This document shows, piece after piece, positions 8,353-16,049 of a DNA stretch of 45,830 nt. The position numbers and the translations under genes are program-made. The notes beneath the pieces were generated by a model. That model had not been told where the DNA came from. It saw nothing but the letters and a program-made list of their open reading frames with translations, and made no database searches. The stretch is from an uncultured Clostridia bacterium (GTDB taxonomy: Bacteria; Bacillota; Clostridia; Christensenellales; UBA1242). Numbering within the stretch: position 1 is the first letter of the stretch; each line of letters opens with the position of its first letter. Location of the stretch: assembly GCA_934747255.1 (NCBI GenBank), contig CAKVGH010000008.1, positions 1-45,830 on the forward strand, written 5' to 3'.

Positions 8353-8429
8353 GGGGGATTAGCTCAGTTGGCTAGAGCACCTGCTTTGCAAGCAGGGGGT
8401 CATCGGTTCGAATCCGATATTCTCCACCA
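8353..8429 (+). tRNA. tRNA-Ala(TGC)
   Basis: Full cloverleaf: acceptor GGGGGAT/ATTCTCC, D stem GCTC/GAGC, anticodon stem CCTGC/GCAGG around loop TTTGCAA (anticodon TGC), T arm ATCGG-TTCGAAT-CCGAT, and encoded ACCA. As a UNN tRNA of a four-codon box, it is the kind of substrate expected for the TrhP/TrmR pathway encoded at 11.5-13.4 kb. Confidence 0.97.
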
Positions 8430-8433
8430 TTAG

Positions 8434-8493
8434 AAATGGTGAGAGGGTAAATCACACCTTTCACTATTTTCTTATGAAACTAAAAATAGTTTC
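8434..8493 (+). other. Two hairpins between tRNA-Ala and tRNA-Ile
   Basis: A 13-bp stem (8434-8446 with 8457-8469, including two G-U pairs) and a 7-bp hairpin (GAAACTA/TAGTTTC, 8476-8493) occupy the spacer between the tRNAs. Neither has a strong T tract, so they look like processing structures more than terminators. Confidence 0.5.
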
Positions 8494-8536
8494 CTACCTC
8501 CTAGACAGATGTCAAAGTCATTAAAACATAATATAT

Positions 8537-8613
8537 TGAGGTATAGCTCAGCTGGTTAGAGCGCTGCCCTGATAAGGCAGAGGTCGATGGTTCAAGTCCA
8601 TTTACCTCAACCA
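8537..8613 (+). tRNA. tRNA-Ile(GAT)
   Basis: Acceptor TGAGGTA/TACCTCA, D stem GCTC/GAGC, anticodon stem CTGCC/GGCAG around loop CTGATAA (anticodon GAT), T arm GATGG-TTCAAGT-CCATT and encoded ACCA. It lies 107 bases after tRNA-Ala and shares its promoter. Confidence 0.97.
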
Positions 8614-8614
8614 T

Positions 8615-8644
8615 AAAAATGAAGCCAAATGGCTTCATTTTTTT
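8615..8644 (+). terminator. Terminator of the tRNA operon
   Basis: AAAATGAAGCC-AAAT-GGCTTCATTTT with a trailing T run starts two bases after the CCA of tRNA-Ile. A second hairpin, AAATGGAG/CTCCATTT, at about 8704-8727 may act as a backup or on the opposite strand. Confidence 0.85.
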
Positions 8645-8837
8645 ACTTAAATGTTATTGATTTAGATGATTGACTTTTATCCAAATTTAGATTTATAAAA
8701 ATAAAATGGAGCGTTTAACTCCATTTTTTATTTTTAAGTTTTCTTAAATATTTTGTGGTATTACACAAGATTGAATTGTGCGAATGTTTTATATCATTAA
8801 GTTGAAGTAAATAAGTTTTTATTGTAAATTATAATAA

Positions 8838-9335
8838 TTATAAAACGCCTTCAAGTTTTAGAAGAGATATTTTTTTATCAAAGCCACTAGCGTAGCCTAT
8901 CATTTTACCATTTGTTCCAATCACTCTGTGGCAGGGAATGATTATGGAGATAGGATTTTTGCCGACCGCACCGCCAACTGCTTGACTCGACATTTTGTTT
9001 TTGCCAAGTGCATTTGCAACCTTTTTTGCAATTTGCTTGTAGGTAGTAGTTTGTCCATAGGGAATGTCACGCAAAAACTTCCATACTAACTTTTGAAATT
9101 CCGTTCCAATTAAATCATATTCAAATTTTGTTACACTTGGATTTTTGCCAGCAAAGTAGTCGTCTAGCCATAACTTTGTTTTAGTTATCAACTCACTTTC
9201 TTGTTCCAAAATATTATCGCCATATTTACTTAATAAGTTTGGGTTTTCTTCAATCCAGACGCCTAGTAATTTTCTATCTCGTTCGGCTATTAAAATCTGT
9301 CCAACAGACGAAGAATAGAAACTAAAATTTATCAT
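8838..9335 (-). CDS. ogt: Methylated-DNA-protein cysteine methyltransferase
   Basis: A 165-residue DNA repair protein that transfers the alkyl group from O6-alkylguanine to its own cysteine. The active-site motif IPCHRVIG is at about residues 133-140 with Cys135 as acceptor. FLRDIPYGQTTTYKQIA and AVGGAVGKNPISI, both part of the DNA-binding helix-turn-helix region, precede it. The length matches the short single-domain Ogt/AGT form without an Ada sensor domain. AAAGGAGT precedes the ATG. An AlkD-like alkylation repair protein is encoded at 31.3-32.0 kb, giving this window two alkylation-repair functions. Confidence 0.94.
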   Translation of the reverse strand: MINFSFYSSSVGQILIAERDRKLLGVWIEENPNLLSKYGDNILEQESELITKTKLWLDDYFAGKNPSVTKFEYDLIGTEFQKLVWKFLRDIPYGQTTTYKQIAKKVANALGKNKMSSQAVGGAVGKNPISIIIPCHRVIGTNGKMIGYASGFDKKISLLKLEGVL

Positions 9336-9405
9336 TCATACTCCTTTGCAAAAATTGTATTTTATAAAAAATTTCAAAAAATAGTGAAAATTTGCCAAAA
9401 AACAG

Positions 9406-9452
9406 TAAAATTTTGATAAAAATTGCAAAAAATTATAAAATTTTGATAAAAA
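9406..9452. repeat. 17-bp AT-rich direct repeat
   Basis: TAAAATTTTGATAAAAA occurs at 9406-9422 and again at 9436-9452, in the intergenic stretch upstream of ogt. The composition is so A/T-biased that it may be chance slippage; no function is visible. Confidence 0.4.
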
Positions 9453-9549
9453 AGTTATTTTATTTATAATATTTCAACTATTAAATAAATCTATTTTTTA
9501 TAATTTTTAGTCATTGTTTTGACTGAAAATTTTTATTATGATATTTTTA

Positions 9550-10092
9550 CTAAATACATATCTTCCTTACTTCTGCGTTGTCAAAGTTACATATAAATTT
9601 TTTATCAGTGAAATCTATTGGTTTGTTTTCAATAATGTCGTATAAAAACGAAGCACAACAATTATGGGTAATTATCAGCAGATTTTCAAAAAGGTAGTCC
9701 CTTTTTAGATTAGTTAAAAAATTTTTTACTCTATCAAAGCACTCTTGAAGCGATTCCATTTTTGTCTTTTTGCTTCGCTGTTTTTTTAATTGACATTCTT
9801 CATTTGATAAAGTGTTTGGATTTCTACCAGTAAAAATTCCTTGGTCAATTTCGGTCAATCTTTCGTCTTTGAAAATTTTAACTTTGTGAAATGAGTTCAT
9901 TAAATTTGCGGTTTGCACGGTTCTAAAAAGTGGTGAGCATGCAATAGCGTCAAATTTTGTTAGGGCATATTTTTCTGCTACTGATTTAGTAAGCAATACT
10001 CCATTTTTGCTCAATCTGTTATTTGACCTACCTTGTGTGATGCCTTTTTCATTCCAAACAGTTGTTCCGTGTCGCATTATGTAAATGTTCAT
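9550..10092 (-). CDS. Histidine phosphatase family protein
   Basis: A 180-residue protein of the phosphoglycerate mutase-like superfamily. The N-terminal catalytic motif MRHGTTVWNE carries the phospho-accepting histidine. QGRSNNRLSKNG and a second arginine region (CSPLFRTVQTANL) follow, then the acidic residue in LTEIDQGIFTGR and the second histidine in LLIITHN. Substrates in this family include sugar phosphates, nucleotides and cobalamin intermediates; none can be chosen here because no pathway genes adjoin. CTCCTTT on the plus strand is its AAAGGAG site. It is followed by ogt on the same strand after about 210 bases. Confidence 0.88.
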   Translation of the reverse strand: MNIYIMRHGTTVWNEKGITQGRSNNRLSKNGVLLTKSVAEKYALTKFDAIACSPLFRTVQTANLMNSFHKVKIFKDERLTEIDQGIFTGRNPNTLSNEECQLKKQRSKKTKMESLQECFDRVKNFLTNLKRDYLFENLLIITHNCCASFLYDIIENKPIDFTDKKFICNFDNAEVRKICI

Positions 10093-10183
10093 TTTTACTC
10101 CTTTTAATTTTTTTGTTTTTATTTTTGTATTCTCGAAAATGTAATTAAAAAAATCTTAATATCCAATTATTTAGCAATTATTT

Positions 10184-10678
10184 TTACAGCTTTGTCTTGT
10201 ATACCAAAAAGCCCTTTTCTTTTATGATTTTTACTAAATTTTCAACATTGAGCCAAACAGTTGCGGTGTTAATGTTTGGGTGTATTCCAATTTTTTTATT
10301 GTCTAGCCAAAAATCTTCGTCAATATAAAATATTATATCTTTGTCCTTGCTATTTAACAAGCCAAAAGGAGATACCGAACCGGGCAATAACTCCATTTTG
10401 TCAAACAGTTCTTGTGGCGAAGCAAATGATAGCCTGCTTGTAGGCACAATGCAGTTGGCTCTAAATTCTTTCAAATCAACTCGCTTGCTTCCTTTAACGG
10501 TTATTAAAAAATATTTAGTTTTTTTGCTGTCGGTTACAAATAAATTTTTTGCATCACATTGTGGGTACGGAAAATCGACTTGCGATAATTCGTCCATACT
10601 AAAAACCGCTTGATGATTTGTAACTTCAAAATCAATATTTTTGCTTTTTAGATAATCATAAATTTCTTCTTTATCCAT
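10184..10678 (-). CDS. Prolyl-tRNA editing protein (YbaK/ProX type)
   Basis: A 164-residue free-standing editing domain that should deacylate mischarged Ala-tRNA(Pro) or Cys-tRNA(Pro). Features that fit the ProX/PrdX group are the N-terminal helix EIYDYLKSKNIDFEVTNH, HQAVFSMDEL, CDAKNLFVTDSKKTKYFLI with the conserved lysine, RLSFASPQELFDKM, LLPGSVSPFGLLN and the C-terminal IGIHPNINTATVWL. Its size equals a complete single-domain protein. AAGGAC precedes the ATG. Its role is quality control in translation, acting in trans to prolyl-tRNA synthetase, which is not in the window. Confidence 0.9.
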   Translation of the reverse strand: MDKEEIYDYLKSKNIDFEVTNHQAVFSMDELSQVDFPYPQCDAKNLFVTDSKKTKYFLITVKGSKRVDLKEFRANCIVPTSRLSFASPQELFDKMELLPGSVSPFGLLNSKDKDIIFYIDEDFWLDNKKIGIHPNINTATVWLNVENLVKIIKEKGFLVYKTKL

Positions 10679-10736
10679 TTTTTAGTCCTTACATAGTCTA
10701 ATTTAACACATTTTTTTTGCATTATCAACACAAAAA

Positions 10737-10928
10737 GTGATTTCAAAAAATAAAATCATTTTTTTAAGTTGTGACGATGCTAAACTATTTGAATTGCAAC
10801 AACATTCTACGATTTTTGACTGTAATGATAGAAATAAATCTAAAGTTATATTTGAATTGCCACAAAAAATACTTTATTCAAACCATAAAAAACAACTTCG
10901 TAGACTATTAAAATCTTACGAAGACTAA
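10737..10928 (+). CDS. Possible small protein of 63 residues
   Basis: An ORF starting with GTG, divergent from the prolyl-tRNA editing gene. Its composition (charged, ending in KKQLRRLLKSYED) is protein-like, but there is no Shine-Dalgarno site and no ATG. No family is recognised. It may be an accidental reading frame. Confidence 0.25.
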   Translation: MISKNKIIFLSCDDAKLFELQQHSTIFDCNDRNKSKVIFELPQKILYSNHKKQLRRLLKSYED

Positions 10929-10970
10929 ATTATTTTGTTGTGCTATGGCTTGTAGCACCTTATTATGAAC

Positions 10971-11002
10971 AAAAAAGGGAAGTCTTACTTACTTTCCCTT
11001 TT
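10971..11002 (-). terminator. Terminator of tRNA-Arg
   Basis: Read on the minus strand, AAAAGGGAAAGT...ACTTCCCTTTTTT forms a stem with one bulge and ends in a T run, eight bases after the tRNA 3' end. Confidence 0.75.
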
Positions 11003-11009
11003 GCATACT

Positions 11010-11084
11010 TGGTGCGTCCATCAGGGCTCGAACCCGAAATCTAAGTTCCGAAGACTTATGTGATATCCATTTCACTATGGACGC
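11010..11084 (-). tRNA. tRNA-Arg(TCG)
   Basis: On the minus strand: acceptor GCGTCCA/TGGACGC, D arm beginning GTGAAATGGATATCAC, anticodon stem TAAGT/ACTTA around loop CTTCGGA (anticodon TCG), T arm TCGGG-TTCGAGC-CCTGA and encoded ACCA. Confidence 0.95.
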
Positions 11085-11494
11085 AAATTTACCACCATAG
11101 CGAAATTATCTCAAAATCACTATGGTTACAAATGTTGTTTGTTTGATAGTTGTTATATTTTAGCCAGCAAAGAGCAGGTTTTTGTAGGATATATAAAGTA
11201 ATATAATATTAGTAAGACTAGATTTGCAAACTATTATATAAAACAATTTTATGATTTTATAGCCACTATGAAAAACAAAAATCGCATTTATTATACTGCT
11301 AAAAAACAAAAATTTCAACCATATTAAAGTGTTTGAACAAAATAAAGGCTTATTCAAAAATAATTTAATCAAAAATCAACTAAAAGATTTTACATAGATT
11401 TTTAGTGTTTTCTGTTTTAAGTGTAATCAAAAGCGATTAGTAAAAAAACAAGCACAGATTTGTTAAAATGTATGGAAATATAAAAATTTTGTGG
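11085..11494. other. AT-rich intergenic region
   Basis: A region of 410 bases between divergent tRNA-Arg and trmR. It holds a short inverted repeat (ACCATAG at 11094-11100, CTATGGT at 11120-11126). A 70-codon minus-strand ORF at 11160-11372 has no ribosome site and a low-complexity hydrophobic composition, so I do not call it. I see nothing else. Confidence 0.4.
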
Positions 11495-11500
11495 TATAAT
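11492..11500 (+). promoter_or_regulatory. Extended -10 promoter of the trmR-trhP operon
   Basis: TGGTATAAT (TGn plus TATAAT at 11495-11500) lies eight bases before the GTG start at 11509. There is no convincing -35 hexamer and no Shine-Dalgarno site, so the mRNA would have essentially no leader. Confidence 0.45.
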
Positions 11501-11508
11501 AATCAGCG

Positions 11509-12153
11509 GTGAAAATGGTAGTTGAGAAAGTAGAAGTCAAAAAGCACGAATTTAAGGTGGGTGAATTGAAAACAATTCACGATTTTGCAAGGGAAAAATT
11601 CATTCCAGTTGCCCTTGATGACACTATTGATTTTTTAATCGAAAAACTGCTAGAATATCAACCTAAAAAGATTTTAGAAATTGGCACTGCGATTGGGTAT
11701 TCTGGGTCGATTATTCTAAAAACACTGCCACAAGCAAGGCTAGTTACGATAGAAAAAAATCTTCAAAACTACGAACTCGCAAAGAAAAATTTTGAAAAGA
11801 CGGGTGTTAGTGGTAGAGTAACTCAAATACTAGGCGATGCTCTTGAAAATGTAAAACAGTTTAATAAAGCACAAGAAAAATTTGATTTCATTTTTGTAGA
11901 CGGTCCTAAAAGCCAGTATGTATTGTACTTGCCGTACTTTGAAAAAATTTTGCAAAAAGGCGGAGTTATTTTTGCGGACGATGTACTTTATATGCACCTA
12001 GTCAATGGTCCAGAGTATGTTATTCACAAACATCGTACAATAGTCAACAATTTGAGAAAATTTTTGTTAGAAGCAAACACAAACTGCTGGCAAACGGTAG
12101 TTTACGATATAGGCGAAGGCGTTAGCCTTACAACCAAAAAGGAGAATGTATGA
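11509..12153 (+). CDS. trmR: tRNA 5-hydroxyuridine methyltransferase (O-methyltransferase)
   Basis: A 214-residue class I SAM-dependent methyltransferase of the catechol O-methyltransferase-like family. The SAM-binding motif is KILEIGTAIGYSGSIIL, followed by the acidic residue in LVTIEKN, GDALENV, and FDFIFVDGPKSQY with metal-binding aspartates, then GGVIFADDVLYM. The identity as TrmR (B. subtilis YrrM) rests on this family plus context: the next gene, overlapping by four bases, is a U32 protein of the TrhP type. In B. subtilis these act in order, TrhP forming 5-hydroxyuridine at tRNA position 34 and TrmR methylating it to 5-methoxyuridine. The start could be GTG 11509 or ATG 11515; neither has a ribosome site. 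Confidence 0.85.
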   Translation: MKMVVEKVEVKKHEFKVGELKTIHDFAREKFIPVALDDTIDFLIEKLLEYQPKKILEIGTAIGYSGSIILKTLPQARLVTIEKNLQNYELAKKNFEKTGVSGRVTQILGDALENVKQFNKAQEKFDFIFVDGPKSQYVLYLPYFEKILQKGGVIFADDVLYMHLVNGPEYVIHKHRTIVNNLRKFLLEANTNCWQTVVYDIGEGVSLTTKKENV

Positions 12154-13358
12154 ATTTAGAAATTTTAGCCCCAGCGGGCAATATGGAAAAGTTAAAAACC
12201 GCATTTTATTATGGAGCAGATGCGTGCTTTTTTGCTGGAAAAAAATATGGGTTAAGAGCCTTTGCTGGCAATTTTGATGATAACGAACTTGTTGAGTCGG
12301 TAAACTATGCTCACTCGCTAGGCAAAAAGGCTTACATTACACTAAATATTTTGGCTCATAACAAAGATTTTGAAGGTATGAAAGATTATATTTTATACCT
12401 TGAAAAAATTGGCGTTGATGCAGTTATTGTTGCCGATGTGGGAATAATCAAACTTATTAGGGAAGTTGCACCAAACCTTGCAATTCATGTGAGCACGCAG
12501 GCAAACATAACCAACAAATATTCTGCACAATTTTTTGTTTCACTCGGTGTTAAACGATTGATTTTGGCAAGAGAACTTTCGTTTGAAGAGATTAAGGAAA
12601 TTAGAGATAGTATTCCAGCGGACATCGAAATTGAAACTTTTGTTCACGGTGCAATGTGCATATCTTATTCGGGTAGATGTTTGCTTTCCAACTATATGAC
12701 GGGTAGAGATTCCAATCACGGCGAGTGCGTTCAAGCATGCAGGTGGTGTTATTCTATTAAGGCACAAGATAGGGAAGGCGAGTACGAAGTGCAGGAAGAC
12801 GATAGGGGAACATACATTCTTAATAGCAAAGATTTGTGTATGATTGAGTACTTAAACAAACTAATCGAAGTGGGTGTTACCAGTTTTAAGATAGAAGGCA
12901 GAATGAAAACTCCATACTATGTTGCAACTATTGTGAATGCCTACAAAAGAGCATTGCAACTTGCCATTAAGCAGGGCAAAGATTATGTTTGTCCAAAATA
13001 TCTTGTTGACGAATTGACAAAAACGAGTCACAGAAAATACACAACAGGTTTTTACCTTCACGCAGACAATAAAGAGAATTTGGAAACCAGCCGAACAGCC
13101 CAAACTTTTGATTTTGTTGCCATTGTAACAAATGTGGAAAATGGCATTGTGGAAATAGAACAACGCAATCGTTTTGAATCTACTGACGAGTTGGAAATTT
13201 TATCTCCAAACGATTACTTTAACCAAAAAATAGTTTTAAGCAATATGAAAAACAAAAACGGCGAGCCAGTTTTAATCGCAAACAAAGTGCAAGAAAAGTT
13301 GTATTTTGAATCCTCTATTCCTTTCCAAGTTGGCGATATTTTAAGAAAAAAATTGTAA
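12150..13358 (+). CDS. trhP: U32 family protein, tRNA U34 hydroxylation (TrhP type)
   Basis: A 402-residue member of the former 'peptidase U32' family. The signature ETFVHGAMCISYSGRCLLSN and the following CVQACRWCY carry the conserved cysteines that hold the iron-sulfur cluster in this family. The N-terminus LEILAPAGNMEKLKTAFYYG is the usual TIM-barrel start. In E. coli and B. subtilis, TrhP proteins use prephenate to hydroxylate U34 of tRNAs that read four-fold codon boxes. Only one U32 gene is present here, unlike the TrhP1/TrhP2 pair of B. subtilis. The ATG overlaps the trmR stop (ATGA), with AAGGAG upstream inside trmR. Annotated in many genomes simply as protease; the tRNA role is the better-supported reading given trmR. 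Confidence 0.88.
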   Translation: MNLEILAPAGNMEKLKTAFYYGADACFFAGKKYGLRAFAGNFDDNELVESVNYAHSLGKKAYITLNILAHNKDFEGMKDYILYLEKIGVDAVIVADVGIIKLIREVAPNLAIHVSTQANITNKYSAQFFVSLGVKRLILARELSFEEIKEIRDSIPADIEIETFVHGAMCISYSGRCLLSNYMTGRDSNHGECVQACRWCYSIKAQDREGEYEVQEDDRGTYILNSKDLCMIEYLNKLIEVGVTSFKIEGRMKTPYYVATIVNAYKRALQLAIKQGKDYVCPKYLVDELTKTSHRKYTTGFYLHADNKENLETSRTAQTFDFVAIVTNVENGIVEIEQRNRFESTDELEILSPNDYFNQKIVLSNMKNKNGEPVLIANKVQEKLYFESSIPFQVGDILRKKL

Positions 13359-13685
13359 TTTTATCAAAAAAATGCAAAAAAACCGCAAAAAATTTGCAAA
13401 AATGAGAAAAATTCTCAAAAAATTTAATGTTGTCTTAATGAGAATAATTCTTATTGATTAAATTAAACCAAAATTTATCATAAAAGCAAGTGAGATATTT
13501 TATCAATCACTTGTTTTTTGTTTCATCAGTTTCAAAAGCGGTCATTATAGGTTAGTTCATTTTTTATTAAAAAAATTACATAACATTATATCGTAATAAA
13601 AAACAAATTTTAGTTTGAAAAGTTGGAAGTTGTATTGTATAATATACTATCTAAAACTATAAAAAAAATTACAAGGAAGAATATT
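13359..13685 (+). other. AT-rich intergenic region after trhP
   Basis: It begins with A-rich repeats and a GAGAAAAATTCTC mini-palindrome. The only clear element is the terminator at 13487-13519. No gene is seen. Confidence 0.5.
13487..13519 (+). terminator. Intrinsic terminator downstream of trhP
   Basis: CAAGTGA/TCACTTG stem with a 13-base loop and six T residues, about 130 bases after the trhP stop. Confidence 0.75.
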
Positions 13686-13910
13686 ATGGGGAAAAACAGT
13701 AAAAAATTTAATGAAAGTTATCTTGAACAAAATGGAATTGATGCAGAAGAAGTGAAAGAAGAATATGTAGATAATGGCGGTCATTATGATATATATAATG
13801 GTTCAACTGTTACCATTGAAAGTAAAGACGGACGCGATGTAATTGATACTGGTATGTCTAAAGAAGAATTTTTTAAAACCTATGGAAAAAATAAGGAGGA
13901 GGAAAAATAA
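13686..13910 (+). CDS. Small hypothetical protein upstream of the DUF4279 gene
   Basis: A 74-residue acidic protein (MGKNSKKFNESYLEQNG start) with a predicted mixed fold. The middle HYDIYNGSTVTIESKDGRD resembles the end of a beta-hairpin domain, and the C-terminus is MSKEEFFKTYGKNKEEEK. I do not recognise a family. AAGGAAG gives the ATG at 13686; the frame is open further upstream, but no site supports a longer start. It overlaps the DUF4279 gene by one base (TAATG), and the ribosome site of that gene (AAGGAGG) lies in its last codons, so the two are co-translated. Confidence 0.7.
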   Translation: MGKNSKKFNESYLEQNGIDAEEVKEEYVDNGGHYDIYNGSTVTIESKDGRDVIDTGMSKEEFFKTYGKNKEEEK

Positions 13911-14302
13911 TGAGCAATAAATACACATATCATTTTAGTTTGCATTTGAATTTCAAAAAAGACATAGATGTTGAAAAATTAGAAAAGATGTTCAAAATAA
14001 AAGCATTCAAACTAACATCACTAAAAGATTCAAAAGGTGATGCTGAACACAAAAGAGCAAAAATATGGTATAAATCAGCAGATTTTAACGAAATCAATGT
14101 TGATGAACATATAGAAAAATTTATGAGCAAAATTTTTGAAAATTTTAAGGGTTTAAAAGAATTGCTAAAAGAATTTGATGGCAGAGCAATTTTTAGTCTT
14201 ATATTTACTCAAATGACAGAAAGACCAATCATTGCACTAACCGCAAAAACAATTGAAATGTTTGATAAACTAGGTATGTCATTTGAAGTTGATTTTATAT
14301 AA
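13910..14302 (+). CDS. DUF4279 domain-containing protein
   Basis: A 130-residue soluble protein fitting the DUF4279 pattern as I recall it: an N-terminal strand YTYHFSLHLNF, a KLEKMFKIKAFKLTSLKDS segment where the family has 'lgl.pt....kg', a tryptophan-containing AKIWYKSAD strand, DEHIEKFMSKI, and a C-terminal beta/alpha region ending LGMSFEVDFI. The biochemical role is unknown; members often occur singly or beside toxin-type genes and have been suggested as immunity-like proteins, which is not shown here. Start ATG after AAGGAGG. It forms an operon with the 74-residue protein before it. Confidence 0.7.
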   Translation: MSNKYTYHFSLHLNFKKDIDVEKLEKMFKIKAFKLTSLKDSKGDAEHKRAKIWYKSADFNEINVDEHIEKFMSKIFENFKGLKELLKEFDGRAIFSLIFTQMTERPIIALTAKTIEMFDKLGMSFEVDFI

Positions 14303-14538
14303 TTCTTAATAAATAAGTCATTTTTTATATATAACAAATATTTATAAATAATGTGAATAACAAAACTTATGGCACTTTTATATTTGTTTGATAATAATAG
14401 TTTAGTTAACTACTTTTGAAACTAATAAAGTGGAACTTTGTATTTAATTGGCAAGTACTCCAATTTGCATTGTTCCTTATTTTTTATTCAGTTATCTTTG
14501 AAGTCAATAAATCTTAAAAATGATTGCACTATCAAATC
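14303..14538. other. AT-rich intergenic region before the lysS relic
   Basis: About 235 bases with no ORF, promoter or terminator that I can support. It may also derive from the duplication or insertion that delivered the lysS fragment, but I find no match within the window. Confidence 0.3.
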
Positions 14539-14722
14539 TTACTTAATAATAATGCGAAAAATAACATCTCTTAATGCTTGGGTGAATGGTTAACGAGGTG
14601 ACAAGTTTGTTAATTCAAAGACGAAGTCCACTCATTATTGGCATATCGTGTTCCATAACAAGTACAAAATTTTTTCAATGAGCAGTCGTCGTCACCAGCA
14701 AGTTTGTTTTTTTATTGTCTAA
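14539..14722 (-). pseudogene. Decayed fragment of the lysS 3' end
   Basis: This stretch aligns base for base with the stop-codon end of lysS (28611 to about 28798), in the same orientation. Shared landmarks include ATAACATCTCTTAATG (14561 and 28633), AGTCCACTCATT, GTTCCAT and CCAGCAAGTTTG (14695 and 28771). The first 22 bases are collinear without a gap, and a net four-base deletion occurs later. It would encode the class II motif 3 region and C-terminus of lysyl-tRNA synthetase on the minus strand, but a changed stop codon and the deletion make it non-functional. The rest of lysS is missing. It ends about 30 bases before the FAD oxidoreductase gene. Confidence 0.85.
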
Positions 14723-14754
14723 AATTTGACTCCGTTGTCAAAACTTGTTTTATG

Positions 14755-15939
14755 GAATATGTTTTAGGAAAAAATTATTTTTTTAGTACTAACAAACCAT
14801 TAAAGGCTTATCCATACTTGAACAAAGATATTGAGTGCGAAGTGTTGATTATCGGTGGTGGTATAAATGGTGCGATTTTGAATTATTATTTGTCAAAAAA
14901 TCACAATGTCGTGATTACGGAACAAGGAAAAATTGGGTGCTGTTTAACAAGTGTTGCAACGGCATTGCTTGAATACCAACTTGACGACTTTGCAAATGAC
15001 TTACAAAAAGAGATGACAACAAAACAAATTGTTGATTGTTATAATCTTGGCTTAATGGCGATAGACAAATTAGATGATTTAATAAGTCAAATAGGAAATA
15101 AATGTTTTTATAGCAAACGACCAAGCATGATTTTTTCCGCCAGCCAAAAAGACGATAAAAAAATAGAAGAAGAATATCTTTTTAGAAAATCGCACGGGTT
15201 TGATTGTGAATTGATTACAAGTGATAATAACCCATTTGATTTTGAAATAAGCAGTGGAATTTACTGCAAAAATGGTGGGGCGGAATTTGACCCATATCTT
15301 TTTACAAAACAGATGATTGAAAATGCAAAAAATCAATCGCAAATTTTTGAACACACCAAAGTAGTGGAATATAAAAGGCAAAATGACTATTTTTTGGCAA
15401 AAACACTTTATGCTACAATTAAGGCTAAAAAAATAATAATATCAACAGGTTTTAATTTTGAACTCATTAACAAGGAAATCGCCAATAGATTTGTTTCGTA
15501 TAGCATAATCGCCAATCCACATTGTAGAAAAAAAATCTTTAATAACACGCTTGTGCAAGACACAAATTCGTCTTATCATTACGCAAGGGCTTTGCCTAAT
15601 GGAAAGATAATTTTTGGTGGAGAAGACACAAAGTTTAATCAAAAATATTTAGGACTAAAAAAAGCGGAAAAAAAGTATAAAAAACTAGCGGATACCTTGA
15701 AAAAAATGTTTCCTAATGTCCAATTTGATATAGAAGAAGAATTTTGCGGAATGTTTGCTTCCACGCCAAACAATATGGGGTATATAGGCAAGACTAATGA
15801 AAAAGATGTGTTTTACTTTTTCTCGTGCGGAGCAAACGGAATACTAAACGCAATTTTTTGCACTGATTTGATTGAAGATATTTTGGCGGGGAAGAAAAAT
15901 AAGTATGAAAAAATTTTCTCGCCGTTAAGAGATGAATAG
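14755..15939 (+). CDS. FAD-dependent oxidoreductase (DadA-like)
   Basis: A 394-residue flavoprotein. The N-terminal Rossmann motif EVLIIGGGINGAILNYYL binds the FAD ADP moiety and is followed by an acidic strand end (VVITEQGKIG). The segment KKIIISTGFN and the C-terminal FASTPNNMGYIGK and YFFSCGANGILNAI are typical of the glycine/D-amino-acid oxidase (DAO) family. The substrate is not deducible; amines, D-amino acids or glycerol-3-phosphate are all used in the family. The ATG at 14755 has no ribosome site, and the frame stays open to 14704. The lysS relic ends just upstream, so the original 5' region may have been disturbed. It is followed by a bidirectional terminator. Confidence 0.82.
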   Translation, partial: EYVLGKNYFFSTNKPLKAYPYLNKDIECEVLIIGGGINGAILNYYLSKNHNVVITEQGKIGCCLTSVATALLEYQLDDFANDLQKEMTTKQIVDCYNLGLMAIDKLDDLISQIGNKCFYSKRPSMIFSASQKDDKKIEEEYLFRKSHGFDCELITSDNNPFDFEISSGIYCKNGGAEFDPYLFTKQMIENAKNQSQIFEHTKVVEYKRQNDYFLAKTLYATIKAKKIIISTGFNFELINKEIANRFVSYSIIANPHCRKKIFNNTLVQDTNSSYHYARALPNGKIIFGGEDTKFNQKYLGLKKAEKKYKKLADTLKKMFPNVQFDIEEEFCGMFASTPNNMGYIGKTNEKDVFYFFSCGANGILNAIFCTDLIEDILAGKKNKYEKIFSPLRDE

Positions 15940-16005
15940 ACTGTGCGATATTTAGAGTTTTTCTTTACGCATAGATTTTTATAGGATTATACTAAAACAC
16001 GCAAC

Positions 16006-16049
16006 AAAAAAGCAGTTTGATTTTTCAAAGGCAAGCAAACTGCTTTTTT
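16006..16049. terminator. Bidirectional terminator between convergent genes
   Basis: AAAAAAGCAGTTTG (16006-16019) pairs with CAAACTGCTTTTTT (16036-16049). A and T tracts on both flanks suit both strands. Confidence 0.85.

Noticed and set aside
9361..9549. Short AT-rich repeats upstream of ogt as a possible CRISPR array or origin
   Set aside because: Only two 17-bp copies, no regular spacers, no cas genes, and composition close to homopolymeric; no DnaA boxes seen.
11160..11372. 70-codon ORF on the minus strand upstream of trmR
   Set aside because: No ribosome site, low-complexity hydrophobic composition from AT-rich DNA, no recognisable family.
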